The notes: a model not told the origin generated them from the letters alone. A stretch of DNA of 55,022 nucleotides from an uncultured Selenomonadales bacterium (GCA_937877655.1 CALFJC010000139.1:1-55022); one strand, 5' to 3'; counted from the stretch's first letter, positions 7,530-16,908 are shown. Numbers and translations are program-made.

Positions 7530-9257
7530 CTAATTGCCGATTTGAATGTTGAATAAGCCCGTGCCTTCAGCCTTGCCGTTCAAAAGTTTCTCGGACGGTT
7601 GCGGCTCATGTGTCCGCCGCGCCAGATAACGGCGATAGGCAACAAAGCCCGATAAGAAATGCTCCACGTCATCAATTCTCACTCTGAAGCCGTGATGCCT
7701 TATGAAAAATCCTCCGACAATGCTTTCCGGTCTCTTGAAAAACATTGCGAGTTCGGGATAGAAAAAGCCGCTCATCATATTTTTCGCCCGCGCCTCCAAC
7801 GCCGAATAAAAATCTTCAAGCGGTACTTTCGCCAATAAATCTGCAAGTTCAGGCATCGTCTTCATTCTTTCCAACATTGAATCCGCCGCCATCATCAATT
7901 CAAGCAACGTCGGAAATTGTGTGTCTCTGTGATAAATGAACGGTAAAAAACCCAGAAAATTGTTTATTCCGAACTCAAAATATTCGCGGGCGGGTTTGTA
8001 CAAAGTCAATTCGTTTACCGAATACGAAAGCCAATGATCGTGATTCTTCCAATGATCCGAGTCTATAAATTTTTTAAAAGCCCGTTCCGAAGCTTGGAGC
8101 AAAAGTTCATCATGATTAATCGAATAAAGGCGCATCAACCCAAAAATCGCCTCGCCGTCGTAATAGACAATGCGAAATTCTTCCTTGACAGAAAAATCGT
8201 TCGCGTTAAGGACGTGGACAAAACTTCCGTCCGTTTTTTGCATGGTGAAAATTGCGCGGGCGACAGACTCCATCAGCGGATAATATTTTTTTGTTTTCAT
8301 AAGCTCGGCATGTTTAACCAACATGATCAACATTAAGCCGAGCGCGCCGAGTTTAATTTCATTTGCGTCGGGCTCGTAAACATAAGCTGCCTCCGTGCCG
8401 TCGGGGAGCGTGCGATATTTGATGAAATTTTTGACGCCGTATTTAATCGCCCTTGTAATTGCGCCGCCGATTTTCATTTCTCCCATTCGATAAGTCGAAT
8501 AAACGTCAAGCATCGCAAAAATCGAACTGAAATGACGCAACGTGTTGTAATTCGGAACATTTTTATCAAAGCAAGGCCAATGCCCGTAAATAAATCTGCC
8601 CGAAGGCTGAACTTGTCTTGCAAGATATCTCGCGCCGCTTCTGGCAAGATTTAAAATAATTTCCGAATCCAGATGAGAAATTGCGCGGTGCCCGGCGGCA
8701 ATTCCGTTCGCATTTATCGGTAAAGGTTTCGGCTCTTCTTCCGAAATAAAAACTCCCGCCGTCGTAAAAATCTCGACAAAATCTGACGGCTCCAAAACAG
8801 GAAAGGAGCAGTCAAAACGAATTTTGCAATATTCCTCGAAACGATCGGGACGAAAAATTCCGTTCCCGGAACCTTCCTTGCCGTCTTTAAAAAGTAATGC
8901 GTTACCGTTAATCTCGGACTCGGTGAAGGCAATTTTAAAATTGTCGAGTGCCAAGCCGTGACGAAAATAATTTCTGCGAGTTTTTTCGACGCGCCGAATA
9001 AATTCTTCAAAAGTTACGCTTTGAGTTTCGATAACCCAATCTGCGCGGAGAATAAAAAGTTTTTTGGAACCGAAGGCGACTTTCAATTTCTCAAGAGCCG
9101 CATTCCAAGCGTCAGCGGGATTATCGGCGACGGCATGACGGGTAACGGCGCGAGTTTTCATATCCGAAGCGGACAAAAAAACTCTGCACGGCTTTAAATT
9201 TTCTGTGCTTTGAATAAAGGCGGGAAATAATTTTCTAGCCGACTGATTTAAATTCAT
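7530..9257 (-). CDS. Conserved protein with a helical-toroid (six-hairpin glycosidase-like) region
   Basis: 575 residues, no signal peptide. The first 180 residues form an alpha/beta region with SASDMKTRAV and FILRADWV. From about residue 195 the pattern is long amphipathic helices with GRFIYGHWPCFD, YNTLRHFSSIFAMLDVY, KTDGSFVHVL, and YYDGEAIFGLMRLY, resembling the alpha/alpha-toroid repeats of unsaturated glucuronyl hydrolases and lanthionine-cyclase-like proteins. That points to sugar or cell-envelope chemistry, but no catalytic site could be assigned and the family was not firmly recognised. AAAGGAAG precedes the ATG. It faces the glycosyltransferase gene tail to tail and is followed downstream by that operon's terminator. 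Confidence 0.6.
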   Translation of the reverse strand: MNLNQSARKLFPAFIQSTENLKPCRVFLSASDMKTRAVTRHAVADNPADAWNAALEKLKVAFGSKKLFILRADWVIETQSVTFEEFIRRVEKTRRNYFRHGLALDNFKIAFTESEINGNALLFKDGKEGSGNGIFRPDRFEEYCKIRFDCSFPVLEPSDFVEIFTTAGVFISEEEPKPLPINANGIAAGHRAISHLDSEIILNLARSGARYLARQVQPSGRFIYGHWPCFDKNVPNYNTLRHFSSIFAMLDVYSTYRMGEMKIGGAITRAIKYGVKNFIKYRTLPDGTEAAYVYEPDANEIKLGALGLMLIMLVKHAELMKTKKYYPLMESVARAIFTMQKTDGSFVHVLNANDFSVKEEFRIVYYDGEAIFGLMRLYSINHDELLLQASERAFKKFIDSDHWKNHDHWLSYSVNELTLYKPAREYFEFGINNFLGFLPFIYHRDTQFPTLLELMMAADSMLERMKTMPELADLLAKVPLEDFYSALEARAKNMMSGFFYPELAMFFKRPESIVGGFFIRHHGFRVRIDDVEHFLSGFVAYRRYLARRTHEPQPSEKLLNGKAEGTGLFNIQIGN

Positions 9258-9278
9258 AAGTGACTTCCTTTCGTTTAT

Positions 9279-9315
9279 AAAAAATCCCCTCCAATTTGCA
9301 TGAAGGGGATTTTTA
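9279..9315 (-). terminator. Terminator of the pheS-pheT-zapA operon
   Basis: AAATCCCCT (9282-9290) and AGGGGATTT (9304-9312) pair around a 13-nt loop, with A and T runs on the two sides. It starts just after the zapA stop and lies upstream of the next leftward gene. Confidence 0.85.
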
Positions 9316-9319
9316 TTGC

Positions 9320-9592
9320 TTACTTGTTTTCGTCGAGGAGCTGTAAAAGTTCGTCGTAATCTTTCTTGAGTTGAACATAATCCTCAGCGATTTTTAATGC
9401 CGCCAAAACAGCAATTCGGCTCCCCGCAAAAGTTCTCGTGTTCTGCGCTATTGATTTCATTGTTGAATCAACCATGCGCACGAGTTTTGCCAAGCCGTTC
9501 GGATCTTCGGTGCGCAGACGATAAACTTCCCCGAAAATTTCAACCTCGACGCGCCGCATTTCGCCGACGGGTTTTTCTTCCTTCAACGCCAT
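9320..9592 (-). CDS. zapA: Cell division protein ZapA
   Basis: 90 residues with a beta-hairpin N-terminus (VEVEIFGEVYRL) and a long C-terminal helix that should form a coiled coil (ALKIAEDYVQLKKDYDELLQLL). This is the usual architecture and length of ZapA, which bundles FtsZ protofilaments at the division ring. The motif VDSTMKSIAQ lies in the dimer helix. It follows pheT by 4 nt, with its Shine-Dalgarno (GAGGAG) overlapping the end of pheT. The pheS-pheT-zapA order is common in Firmicutes, which supports the call. Confidence 0.9.
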   Translation of the reverse strand: MALKEEKPVGEMRRVEVEIFGEVYRLRTEDPNGLAKLVRMVDSTMKSIAQNTRTFAGSRIAVLAALKIAEDYVQLKKDYDELLQLLDENK

Positions 9593-9596
9593 AAAG

Positions 9597-12290
9597 TCAA
9601 CTCCTCAACGTCGCCCCGAATTCCTTTTCAACCGCCGCCAAGATATTTTTAAATGCTTCGTCTGCTTCTTCGTCCTTGAGAGTTCGCTCGTTCGATCTGA
9701 ATTCAATCGCAAATGCCAAAGATTTTTTGTCGGCAGAAATTCTTTCGCCCGTGTAAACGTCGAAAAGCGTAATGTCCTTGAAAAATTTCCCGCCGTTCTT
9801 CGCGATAACTTTTTCCACTTCGCCCGCCGCCACTTCGGGATTAACCAAAATCGCCAAATCGCGACTTATTGAAGGATATTTCGGCAAGCTCTCAAAGCTG
9901 AATTTTTTCGCGGAGAATTTTTGCAGAGTCTCAACGTCCGCTTCAAAGACATAAATTTTTTTCCTTATGCCCAGAGCTTCGGCAACGGCAGGATGAACTT
10001 CGCCGACCGTAACCAAAACGTCCCGTCCTTTTTTGAAAAACGCCGTCTTGCCGGGATGCAAGGCGTAATGTTCGCTCGCCTCCACGAAATAATTTCCAAT
10101 CGACAAGCCCGCCAAAAGTTCTTCGACAACTCCTTTCGCATCGTAAAAATCAATCTGCGCGGGATTTTGCGCCCAACCTTTCGGCTCGCGGCGTCCCATT
10201 AAAAGTCCCGCCAATTTTTGTTTTTCAATCGGCTGTTCCGTGACGGGTAAATTTTTCGGGAAAAATACCGGCGCAACTTCAAACAAGCGGACGTCTTCAT
10301 TTTTGCGGCTGAAATTTCTCGCGGCGTTCTCGAAAATTGACGCAAGCAATGTCGTCCGCAAAAGCGGTGCTTCGTCCGTCAAAGGATTCATAATCGGCAC
10401 TGCGCGACGAAGTTCGCTGTCGGCAGGGATTTTCATTTTGTCAAACATTGCCTCGCTTGTGAACGCAAACGAAAGTTCCTCGCACATGCCCAGCCCCGAC
10501 AAAATTTCTTTTATCCTGTCAATGAAATTCTGCGCGGCGGATTGATGTCCTTGCTGATCTCCTTTCGGAAGCGTCGAAGGAATTTTATCAAAGCCGAAAA
10601 TCCTCGCGACTTCTTCCGATAAATCTTCGGGCAATGTGACATCGTTGCGCCAATCGGGAACGGTTGCCTCGTAAGTCGAAGAAATTTTCAAATCGACATT
10701 CTTAACCGCGTCGCCGACCTTCGCGCCGATATTTCCGATAAAATCTTCGACGCTTGCTTTGGCTTTGTCTTTAACTTTTTCGCGAGCCTCATCTTTTTTG
10801 CCGAAAAGCCCGCCGAAAGTCGAGCCGATATTTTTCATGAAGCCTTCCACGTCCGATTTTTTAATTTCGCGAGCCGCCTTGCCGATATTTTTTGTCGCGG
10901 AAGAAATTCTGTCGACAACTTCATCAGTAAATTCCTCAACCTTTTTGACATTTTCAATCTTAAAGCCGAGCGACTCCAACACGTCAATAATTTCTGCGTC
11001 GGAAAATTTTGTGCCGAGCCTTTGATTAATCTGCGCGGTTGTGAATTTAATTTTGACTTCGGGTTTCGGAGCAGGATAAACATCAACGACGCCTTTGCAA
11101 ACTTTGCAAGCCTTCATTTCCTGCAAAAGTTGCGCGACGCGGTCGAGAGCGGCGATTGTACCTTTTTCATTTGTGCCGCGTTCAAATCTGCCCGAAGCCT
11201 CCGAATGAAGACCGACTGCGCGGGAAGTCCGCCTTATCGACGCCGAATTGAAACTTGCCGCCTCAAGGATAACGGTTTTGGTTTTCTCGGTTATCTCGGT
11301 TTCAAAGCCGCCCATAATCCCCGCGAGCCCCGCCGCCTTTTCCGCGTCCGCAATGACAAGTTCGCCGCCCTTCGCAAGTCTGTTTGTATCGTCAAGCGTA
11401 TGGAGCGGCTCATATTCGACGGCACGCCGCGCAGTAAGTTCATGCCCTTTAACTTCGTCGAAATCGTAAGCGTGGAGCGGTTGCCCCATTTCCAACATTA
11501 CAAAATTCGTCACGTCAACAACGTTGTTAATCGCCCGCATTCCCGCGCCTTCCAAACGCTTAACCATCCATTCGGGCGAAGGAGCAAGTTTTACGTCCGT
11601 CAAAACCCGCGCAGAAAATCTGGAGCATAAATCCGGCGCATCAATTCCGATTTTGACAAGAGCCGAAGCCTCGCTTGCGTCGTCTTCGTCAACCATAATT
11701 TCCGGGAACCGCGCAGATTTTTTTGTAAGGACAGCCAACTCGCGAACCAAACCAATCACACTGAAACAATCGCCGCGATTCGCCGTGAGTTCAAACTCCA
11801 AAATATCATCGTCAAGCCCCAAAACTTCGGCGGCAGGAACTCCTACGGGAGTATTTTCGGGCAAAATATAAATGCCAACCTTTTGTTCTTCGGGCAAATT
11901 TTCAATCTCAAGATTCAATTCGTCCGCCGAGCAAAGCATTCCGTTTGAAACGACGCCGCGCATTTTGCCTTTGGAAATTTTTTTGCCGCAAGGTAAATTT
12001 GCGCCGATTAAAGCGACGGGCACAATTTGTCCTTCCTTGACGTTCGGCGCGCCCGTGACAATCTGCAAAAGATTTTCTTCGCCGACATTCATTTGACAAA
12101 TCAAAAGATGATCGCTGTCGGGATGAACTTTCAATTCTTCAATCCTGCCCGTTACAACTTTTTCGAGCCCTTCGCCCGCCTTAATAACGTTTTCGACGGG
12201 AATTCCCGCAAGCGTAAATTTCTCCGCCAACTCGTCCGCCGTTAAATCTATGTCAATGTAATCCTTCAACCATTTGACAGAAACTTGCAC
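9597..12290 (-). CDS. pheT: Phenylalanyl-tRNA synthetase beta subunit with an extra block in the B5 domain
   Basis: 897 residues, about 90 longer than usual (near 800). Domains in order: N-terminal EMAP-II-like tRNA-binding domain (HPDSDHLLICQMN, near residue 57), B3/B4 editing domain (MRAINNVVDVTNFVMLEMGQPLHAYD), B5 DNA-binding-like domain, catalytic-like core, and the C-terminal anticodon-binding FDX-ACB domain (SRDLAILV ... LFDVYTGE). At about residues 450-535, inside B5 between VLESLGFKIENV and YEATVPDWRNDV, there is an insertion of Lys/Asp/Glu-rich amphipathic helix with two GxFGGLFGKK / FIGNIGAKVGD-like segments. The conserved residues on both sides are intact, so the enzyme should work. 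It is translated after pheS in one operon. Confidence 0.95.
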   Translation of the reverse strand: MQVSVKWLKDYIDIDLTADELAEKFTLAGIPVENVIKAGEGLEKVVTGRIEELKVHPDSDHLLICQMNVGEENLLQIVTGAPNVKEGQIVPVALIGANLPCGKKISKGKMRGVVSNGMLCSADELNLEIENLPEEQKVGIYILPENTPVGVPAAEVLGLDDDILEFELTANRGDCFSVIGLVRELAVLTKKSARFPEIMVDEDDASEASALVKIGIDAPDLCSRFSARVLTDVKLAPSPEWMVKRLEGAGMRAINNVVDVTNFVMLEMGQPLHAYDFDEVKGHELTARRAVEYEPLHTLDDTNRLAKGGELVIADAEKAAGLAGIMGGFETEITEKTKTVILEAASFNSASIRRTSRAVGLHSEASGRFERGTNEKGTIAALDRVAQLLQEMKACKVCKGVVDVYPAPKPEVKIKFTTAQINQRLGTKFSDAEIIDVLESLGFKIENVKKVEEFTDEVVDRISSATKNIGKAAREIKKSDVEGFMKNIGSTFGGLFGKKDEAREKVKDKAKASVEDFIGNIGAKVGDAVKNVDLKISSTYEATVPDWRNDVTLPEDLSEEVARIFGFDKIPSTLPKGDQQGHQSAAQNFIDRIKEILSGLGMCEELSFAFTSEAMFDKMKIPADSELRRAVPIMNPLTDEAPLLRTTLLASIFENAARNFSRKNEDVRLFEVAPVFFPKNLPVTEQPIEKQKLAGLLMGRREPKGWAQNPAQIDFYDAKGVVEELLAGLSIGNYFVEASEHYALHPGKTAFFKKGRDVLVTVGEVHPAVAEALGIRKKIYVFEADVETLQKFSAKKFSFESLPKYPSISRDLAILVNPEVAAGEVEKVIAKNGGKFFKDITLFDVYTGERISADKKSLAFAIEFRSNERTLKDEEADEAFKNILAAVEKEFGATLRS

Positions 12291-12302
12291 AAAATCACCG
12301 CC

Positions 12303-13349
12303 TCAAAATTGCTTAAGAAATCTTACGTCGTTATCGTAAAGCAAGCGCATATCGTCAAGCCCGTAGGAAAGCATTGCAATTCGTTCAATGCCCATGCCGA
12401 AAGCAAAGCCGCTGACTTTTTCGGGATCGTAGCCGCTCATTTTCAAAACGTCGGGATGAACCATGCCCGCGCCCAAAATTTCAAGCCAGCCCGTGCCTTG
12501 ACAAACTTTGCAACCTTCGCCGTGACACATGACGCAGGAGACATCGACTTCCGCGCTCGGCTCGGTGAACGGAAAGAAACTCGGACGCAAACGAATTTTG
12601 GTTTTCTCCCCGAAAATTTTTTTGCTGAAGTCTTCCAAAGTTCCTTTCAAATCGGCGAAAGAAATTCCCTTGTCGATAACAAGCCCTTCAACTTGCGTGA
12701 ACATCGGCGAATGGGAGGCGTCGTAATCGTCGCGGCGATAAACTCTGCCGGGCGCGATCATTCTTATCGGCTCGTTATTTTTGTGCCGCTCCATCGTCCG
12801 CGCTTGAACGGGCGAAGTTTGAGTTCGGAGCAAAATTTCTTCGGTAATGTAAAAAGAATCTTGCATGTCGCGGGCGGGATGATCTTTCGGCAGATTGAGA
12901 GCCTCGAAATTGTAATAATCGGTTTCGACTTCGGGACCTTCCTCGACCGTGTAACCCATGCTGACGAAAATTTCTTTAACGCGGTTTAGCGTCAAAGTCA
13001 ACGGGTGAAGATGTCCCACGTGAACTTTTCGCCCGGGTAAAGTCACGTCGATTTTTTCTGACTCCAACTTTTTCTGAAGTTCAATCGCCTTGAGCTCGGA
13101 ATTTTTTTCCGAAAGAAGCTGTTCAATTTCTGCCCGCGCTTCGTTGACGATTTTGCCGATTTGCGGACGTTCTTCCTCCGAAAGTTGACTCATGCCGCGC
13201 AGAATGCCGGTAAGTTCTCCTTTCTTGCCCAAAAATTTTACGCGAACTTCATCAAGCTCTTTTAATGTCGACGCCGAATTTTTTATCGCGTCGCCCGCCC
13301 GTCCGCGCAGGTCTTTTATTTTTTGTTCCATTAATGTTTTTTGTTCCAT
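12303..13349 (-). CDS. pheS: Phenylalanyl-tRNA synthetase alpha subunit
   Basis: 348 residues. The N-terminal coiled coil (about 1-90) contacts tRNA-Phe. The class II core has motif 2 (GRVYRRDDYDASHSPMF), the FTEPSAEVDVSC segment, and motif 3 (GFAFGMGIERIAML). CVMCHGEGCKVCQG adds four cysteines that could bind zinc, as in many Firmicutes PheS. The start is the ATG at 13349, 7 nt after AAAGGAGG. A second in-frame ATG follows 18 nt later inside a near repeat (ATGGAACAAAAAA occurs twice), so two starts are possible, differing by six residues. PheS and PheT form the alpha2-beta2 enzyme that charges tRNA-Phe. Confidence 0.96.
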   Translation of the reverse strand: MEQKTLMEQKIKDLRGRAGDAIKNSASTLKELDEVRVKFLGKKGELTGILRGMSQLSEEERPQIGKIVNEARAEIEQLLSEKNSELKAIELQKKLESEKIDVTLPGRKVHVGHLHPLTLTLNRVKEIFVSMGYTVEEGPEVETDYYNFEALNLPKDHPARDMQDSFYITEEILLRTQTSPVQARTMERHKNNEPIRMIAPGRVYRRDDYDASHSPMFTQVEGLVIDKGISFADLKGTLEDFSKKIFGEKTKIRLRPSFFPFTEPSAEVDVSCVMCHGEGCKVCQGTGWLEILGAGMVHPDVLKMSGYDPEKVSGFAFGMGIERIAMLSYGLDDMRLLYDNDVRFLKQF

Positions 13350-13373
13350 TAACAGTCCTCCTTTGCAACGCTT

Positions 13374-13402
13374 AAGCTAACACACGCCGATTAATATTGC
13401 AA
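13374..13402 (-). promoter_or_regulatory. Possible promoter of pheS
   Basis: Minus-strand TTGCAA (13397-13402), a 17-nt spacer and TAGCTT (13374-13379). The -10 is weak. No T-box leader could be recognised in the 130 bp upstream of pheS. Confidence 0.35.
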
Positions 13403-13412
13403 GCCTTTTCAC

Positions 13413-13436
13413 AATTAGGAATTAGGAATTAGGAAT
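13413..13436. repeat. Short AGGAATT tandem tract
   Basis: Three copies of the 8-mer AATTAGGA in tandem. Similar tracts lie at 26921, 35779, 42671 and 52503, always between genes. Confidence 0.8.
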
Positions 13437-13513
13437 TTTTTTCATCGTTCAAAGCGAAGATTTTTATTTAAGCTTCGCATTAGATTAAAATCAGATAAAA
13501 ATTTTCCAAAATC

Positions 13514-13542
13514 TTGACGTGTTGATCGTGATCCGTTATCTT
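13514..13542 (+). promoter_or_regulatory. Possible promoter and leader of the RTX-like gene
   Basis: TTGACG (13514-13519), a 17-nt spacer and TATCTT (13537-13542). Downstream, an AAGGAGGG at about 13574 precedes a seven-codon GTG reading frame that ends before the gene's own ribosome-binding site. A GCGAAG/CTTCGC inverted repeat lies at 13455-13479. The rest of 13350-13659 holds no gene. Confidence 0.4.
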
Positions 13543-13659
13543 GATAATGTGATTATTGTTTTTTTGTGTTTGAAGGAGGGAAGTGATTATCTTCAACTCG
13601 TTATGAAAATTTTTGTGGGAAGTTCGGGAAAAAATTTTTTCGTAAGGAGATGAAAAAAT

Positions 13660-16600
13660 ATGGCAGCTGTTAAAAGTGCGGCTCCCGTCAATCTTATCAC
13701 GGGCACTGACGAAGCGGAAAGTTTCAATAACAGCCTTGAGGGCGCAACGATTTTGGCACTCGGCGGCGACGACAAAGTTACAAACAGCGGAGCAAGTGCC
13801 GTGATTGTTGCGGGGGACGGCGACGATTACATTTACAACATGGGAAAAAATGTTTCGATTGACGGCGGCGCGGGTGACGAACGAGTTGTAAGTTACGGCT
13901 CCAACAGCACGATAAACACGGGTGCAGGAAATGATTCCGTCATGAGTTATATCGTTTCTGTCACAACATCTGCAGGCGACGGCAACGATACCATTACCGC
14001 TTACGGGCGCGGAAGTTTGATTGACGGCGGCGCAGATAACGACAAAATTACCAACTTCGCGGGCGGCAACGGAAATACAATCATAGGCGGCAAAGGAGAT
14101 GACACAATCGACAACAAAGCCGCAAATGTCCTTTTCCTCTATCACGAAGGAGACGGCAACGATTTAATTCAAGGTTTCAAGGATACAAATACTTTGCGCG
14201 TTGAAGGTACTGTCGCAACGCAAGCCGGCGATAACGATGTTTTTGTAACCGTCGGAAGCAACGTGATAACTTTGGAAGGCGCGGCGACTTTGGAGACAAT
14301 TAATATCGAAAGCATAACCGAAGGCGTCACACTCAGCAATTACACCAATTCTACGCTTATCACAGGCACGGGATTTGCCGACAGCATTCAAAACCATGCA
14401 AACTACGTCACGATTCAAGCTCGCGGCAGTTACGATACAATTATCAACTTTGGGGACAATCCGACTGTAACATCTTCCTTTCATGGCAGATACGCTTTTA
14501 TTCAAGCGGGCGACGGAAAGGACTCCGTCGAGAATCACAGCAAGTATGTTACACTCGACGGTGGAGATGGAGACGATACGCTCGGAAATTCGGAATGGGG
14601 CGTTGAGGCAAGTCTTAACGGCGGCGAAGGCAATGATTATTTCTGGAATCACGCAAAAGCTACAATCGACGGCGGCAACGGCGATGATACCGTCTACAAC
14701 GGCTCCGGCTCCGAAGTCAACATCAATCTCGGCGAAGGAAATGATTCTGTCAGTAACTGGGGAAAAAATATTACAATGCTCGGCGGCAAGGGAAATGATA
14801 CACTTTGGAATAATAGTGGAACAAACAGCGTTTTGGCAGACGGCGGAGAAGATAACGATTTCATTTTCAGTTTTGCCGATAACTCCACACTTTTGGGCGG
14901 CAACGACGATGATACGATTATAAATCTTTCAAAAGCTTACAGTAACAATTCGCTTGTTGGAGAAGGTTTAGGTAAAAATGTTTCGATTGAAGGCGGAGCA
15001 GGCAACGATTCCATTGAAAACAGAGGCTCCAATGCCACAATTTATGGCGGAGCAGGAAATGATACAATTACCAACACCAGAGACGGTGCCGCTTTTTCTG
15101 TTGCGGGAGCTTATGCCTATATCGACGGCGGCGCAGATAATGATTACATTACAAATGCCGCTTGGGCTGATTTCTCCAAAATCTACGGCGGAACGGGCGC
15201 AGATACGATTGAAAATTATGCGGCTGATTCTTTCATTGACGGCGGCGCAGATAATGATTCCATTCGCAATTACGCTTCAAACTCAACCGTTAACGGCGGC
15301 GACGGCAAAGATTATCTTTTCAGCAAGGGCGATAATTCCACACTGCTTGGCGACAAAGGCAAAGATACATTGCAGGTAAACAGCGGCACAAAAAATATTT
15401 TGGCAGACGGCGGAGCAGACAATGATTATATCTACAGTCGAGGTGATAACGCTACTTTAATCGGCGGCGACGGCAACGATACACTAAGAAATTACAAAAA
15501 GGGCTACAACAATGGCGAGCTCATTGATGATACTCAAGGTGAAAATTCGTTACTCGACGGTGGAAATGGAAACGACAGCATTACAAACGATTCCGACAAT
15601 GTCACAATCAACGCGGGCGCAGGTAATGATACAATTACTCTCGGTTCAGATGCCGCGAACGATCTGATTCAATACACTTCGGGCAACGATTTGATTCAAG
15701 GTCTCAATGCAACTTCAACACTTCAAATCGGCAACGGTACAGCCACCGACACTTATTCCAAAGAAATTGATAACAGCGATTGGATTTTGACTGTCGGCAC
15801 AAGCAAAATAACTTTAAGCGGTGCGGCAAATCTTTCAACCGTCAACATTTTAGGTAAAGAAAAAGGCTCGACACTTCAAGTTATAACAGATACCGATTCT
15901 TCTCCCTTGACTTTGGGCACGGAAGTTATCGCGGCTGATGCTTCTTCTCGCAAAAATAAGATTAAGATTTTCGGCAATGATCTTGATAACTCGATTCAAG
16001 GCGGCGCAGGTGCCGATACCTTATCGGGCGGCGAAGGCGCAGATGAACTTATCGGCAACGCGGGCAACGATTCTTTGAAGGGCGGCGACGGCAATGACAC
16101 TTTGTCGGGCGGAAAAGGAAATGACAGCTTGACAGGCGGCGAAGGAGAAGATATTTTCATCTACACTTCCGGAAATGACATCATCACTGATTACGACGTT
16201 GACAACGATAAAATTTCTTTGAACGCCTCAATCACTTCTTCTTCCGTCAAAGGCTCCAATGCCACTTTCAAAATCGGTTCTTATACTTTGACCGTCAAGA
16301 ACGGCAAGAGCGAAGAGATAACCTTTGTAGATAAGAACGGCAACGAGCGGACGATTTTGGGCGGAGCATTTTTAATCACCAATTCCACGGCGGCGAAAGT
16401 GACGCTGTCCGCCGCATGGCGCGAAGCAGCCGATGCCACAGTGCGCACGAAAGCAATCAGGATTGTGGGTAATGCCCAAGACAATTCTATTTTCGGCGGA
16501 AGCGGCAAGGATACAATTTACGGCAAAGACGGAGATGATTATCTTGTAGGCAACGCAGGCGCGGATAAACTTTACGGACAAGACGGCGACGATACGCTTT

Positions 16601-16881
16601 GGGGCGGCAAAGGCAATGATACGCTGTTTGGCGGCGACGGTGATGACACTTTCATTTACGAGAGCGGCGACGGAAAAGATGTCATCAGCGGTTTCACAAA
16701 TAACGACATGCTTTTAATCACAGGCGCGTTTTCCGCCTCTTACAATTCTTCGGCAAAAACGCTGGCTTTCGCTGTCGACGATACCGCCGATGCAATTACA
16801 ATCAAAAATTTCTCTGCAACTCGTTTCAATGTCAACGGAATAAATTACAAAATCAAAGGTTCTAATCTCGTCAAGAGATAA
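13660..16881 (+). CDS. RTX-like calcium-binding repeat protein, probable type I secretion substrate
   Basis: 1073 residues without an N-terminal signal peptide. Most of it is glycine/aspartate nonapeptide-like repeats: DGGAGDE, GGKGDDTIDN, GGDGNDTL and dozens more, many with Asn-rich variants (ITNFAG, IENYA). Runs lie at about residues 20-560, 745-830 and 930-1010. Three spacer modules with a FIYTSGND-type strand and a T(L/I)xxxGAAxLxTVNI core divide the runs (near 160-225, 660-720, 830-890). This matches Ca2+-binding parallel beta-rolls of RTX proteins exported by ABC-type secretion; the last 40 residues would hold the export signal. No enzyme domain is visible, which suggests a surface or matrix protein. 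No type I secretion genes are in the window. AAGGAG precedes the ATG. Confidence 0.85.
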   Translation: MAAVKSAAPVNLITGTDEAESFNNSLEGATILALGGDDKVTNSGASAVIVAGDGDDYIYNMGKNVSIDGGAGDERVVSYGSNSTINTGAGNDSVMSYIVSVTTSAGDGNDTITAYGRGSLIDGGADNDKITNFAGGNGNTIIGGKGDDTIDNKAANVLFLYHEGDGNDLIQGFKDTNTLRVEGTVATQAGDNDVFVTVGSNVITLEGAATLETINIESITEGVTLSNYTNSTLITGTGFADSIQNHANYVTIQARGSYDTIINFGDNPTVTSSFHGRYAFIQAGDGKDSVENHSKYVTLDGGDGDDTLGNSEWGVEASLNGGEGNDYFWNHAKATIDGGNGDDTVYNGSGSEVNINLGEGNDSVSNWGKNITMLGGKGNDTLWNNSGTNSVLADGGEDNDFIFSFADNSTLLGGNDDDTIINLSKAYSNNSLVGEGLGKNVSIEGGAGNDSIENRGSNATIYGGAGNDTITNTRDGAAFSVAGAYAYIDGGADNDYITNAAWADFSKIYGGTGADTIENYAADSFIDGGADNDSIRNYASNSTVNGGDGKDYLFSKGDNSTLLGDKGKDTLQVNSGTKNILADGGADNDYIYSRGDNATLIGGDGNDTLRNYKKGYNNGELIDDTQGENSLLDGGNGNDSITNDSDNVTINAGAGNDTITLGSDAANDLIQYTSGNDLIQGLNATSTLQIGNGTATDTYSKEIDNSDWILTVGTSKITLSGAANLSTVNILGKEKGSTLQVITDTDSSPLTLGTEVIAADASSRKNKIKIFGNDLDNSIQGGAGADTLSGGEGADELIGNAGNDSLKGGDGNDTLSGGKGNDSLTGGEGEDIFIYTSGNDIITDYDVDNDKISLNASITSSSVKGSNATFKIGSYTLTVKNGKSEEITFVDKNGNERTILGGAFLITNSTAAKVTLSAAWREAADATVRTKAIRIVGNAQDNSIFGGSGKDTIYGKDGDDYLVGNAGADKLYGQDGDDTLWGGKGNDTLFGGDGDDTFIYESGDGKDVISGFTNNDMLLITGAFSASYNSSAKTLAFAVDDTADAITIKNFSATRFNVNGINYKIKGSNLVKR

Positions 16882-16908
16882 TCTGCGCAGAATCAACGAA
16901 AAAAATTT

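Noticed and set aside
13413..13436. CRISPR array from AGGAATT repeats
   Set aside because: The units are contiguous with no spacers and no cas genes are present.
13480..14145. Large antisense frame (221 codons) over the RTX gene start
   Set aside because: Repetitive GGC/GAT codons of RTX genes produce long open antisense frames. It has no ribosome-binding site, and its Cys/Val-rich product matches nothing.
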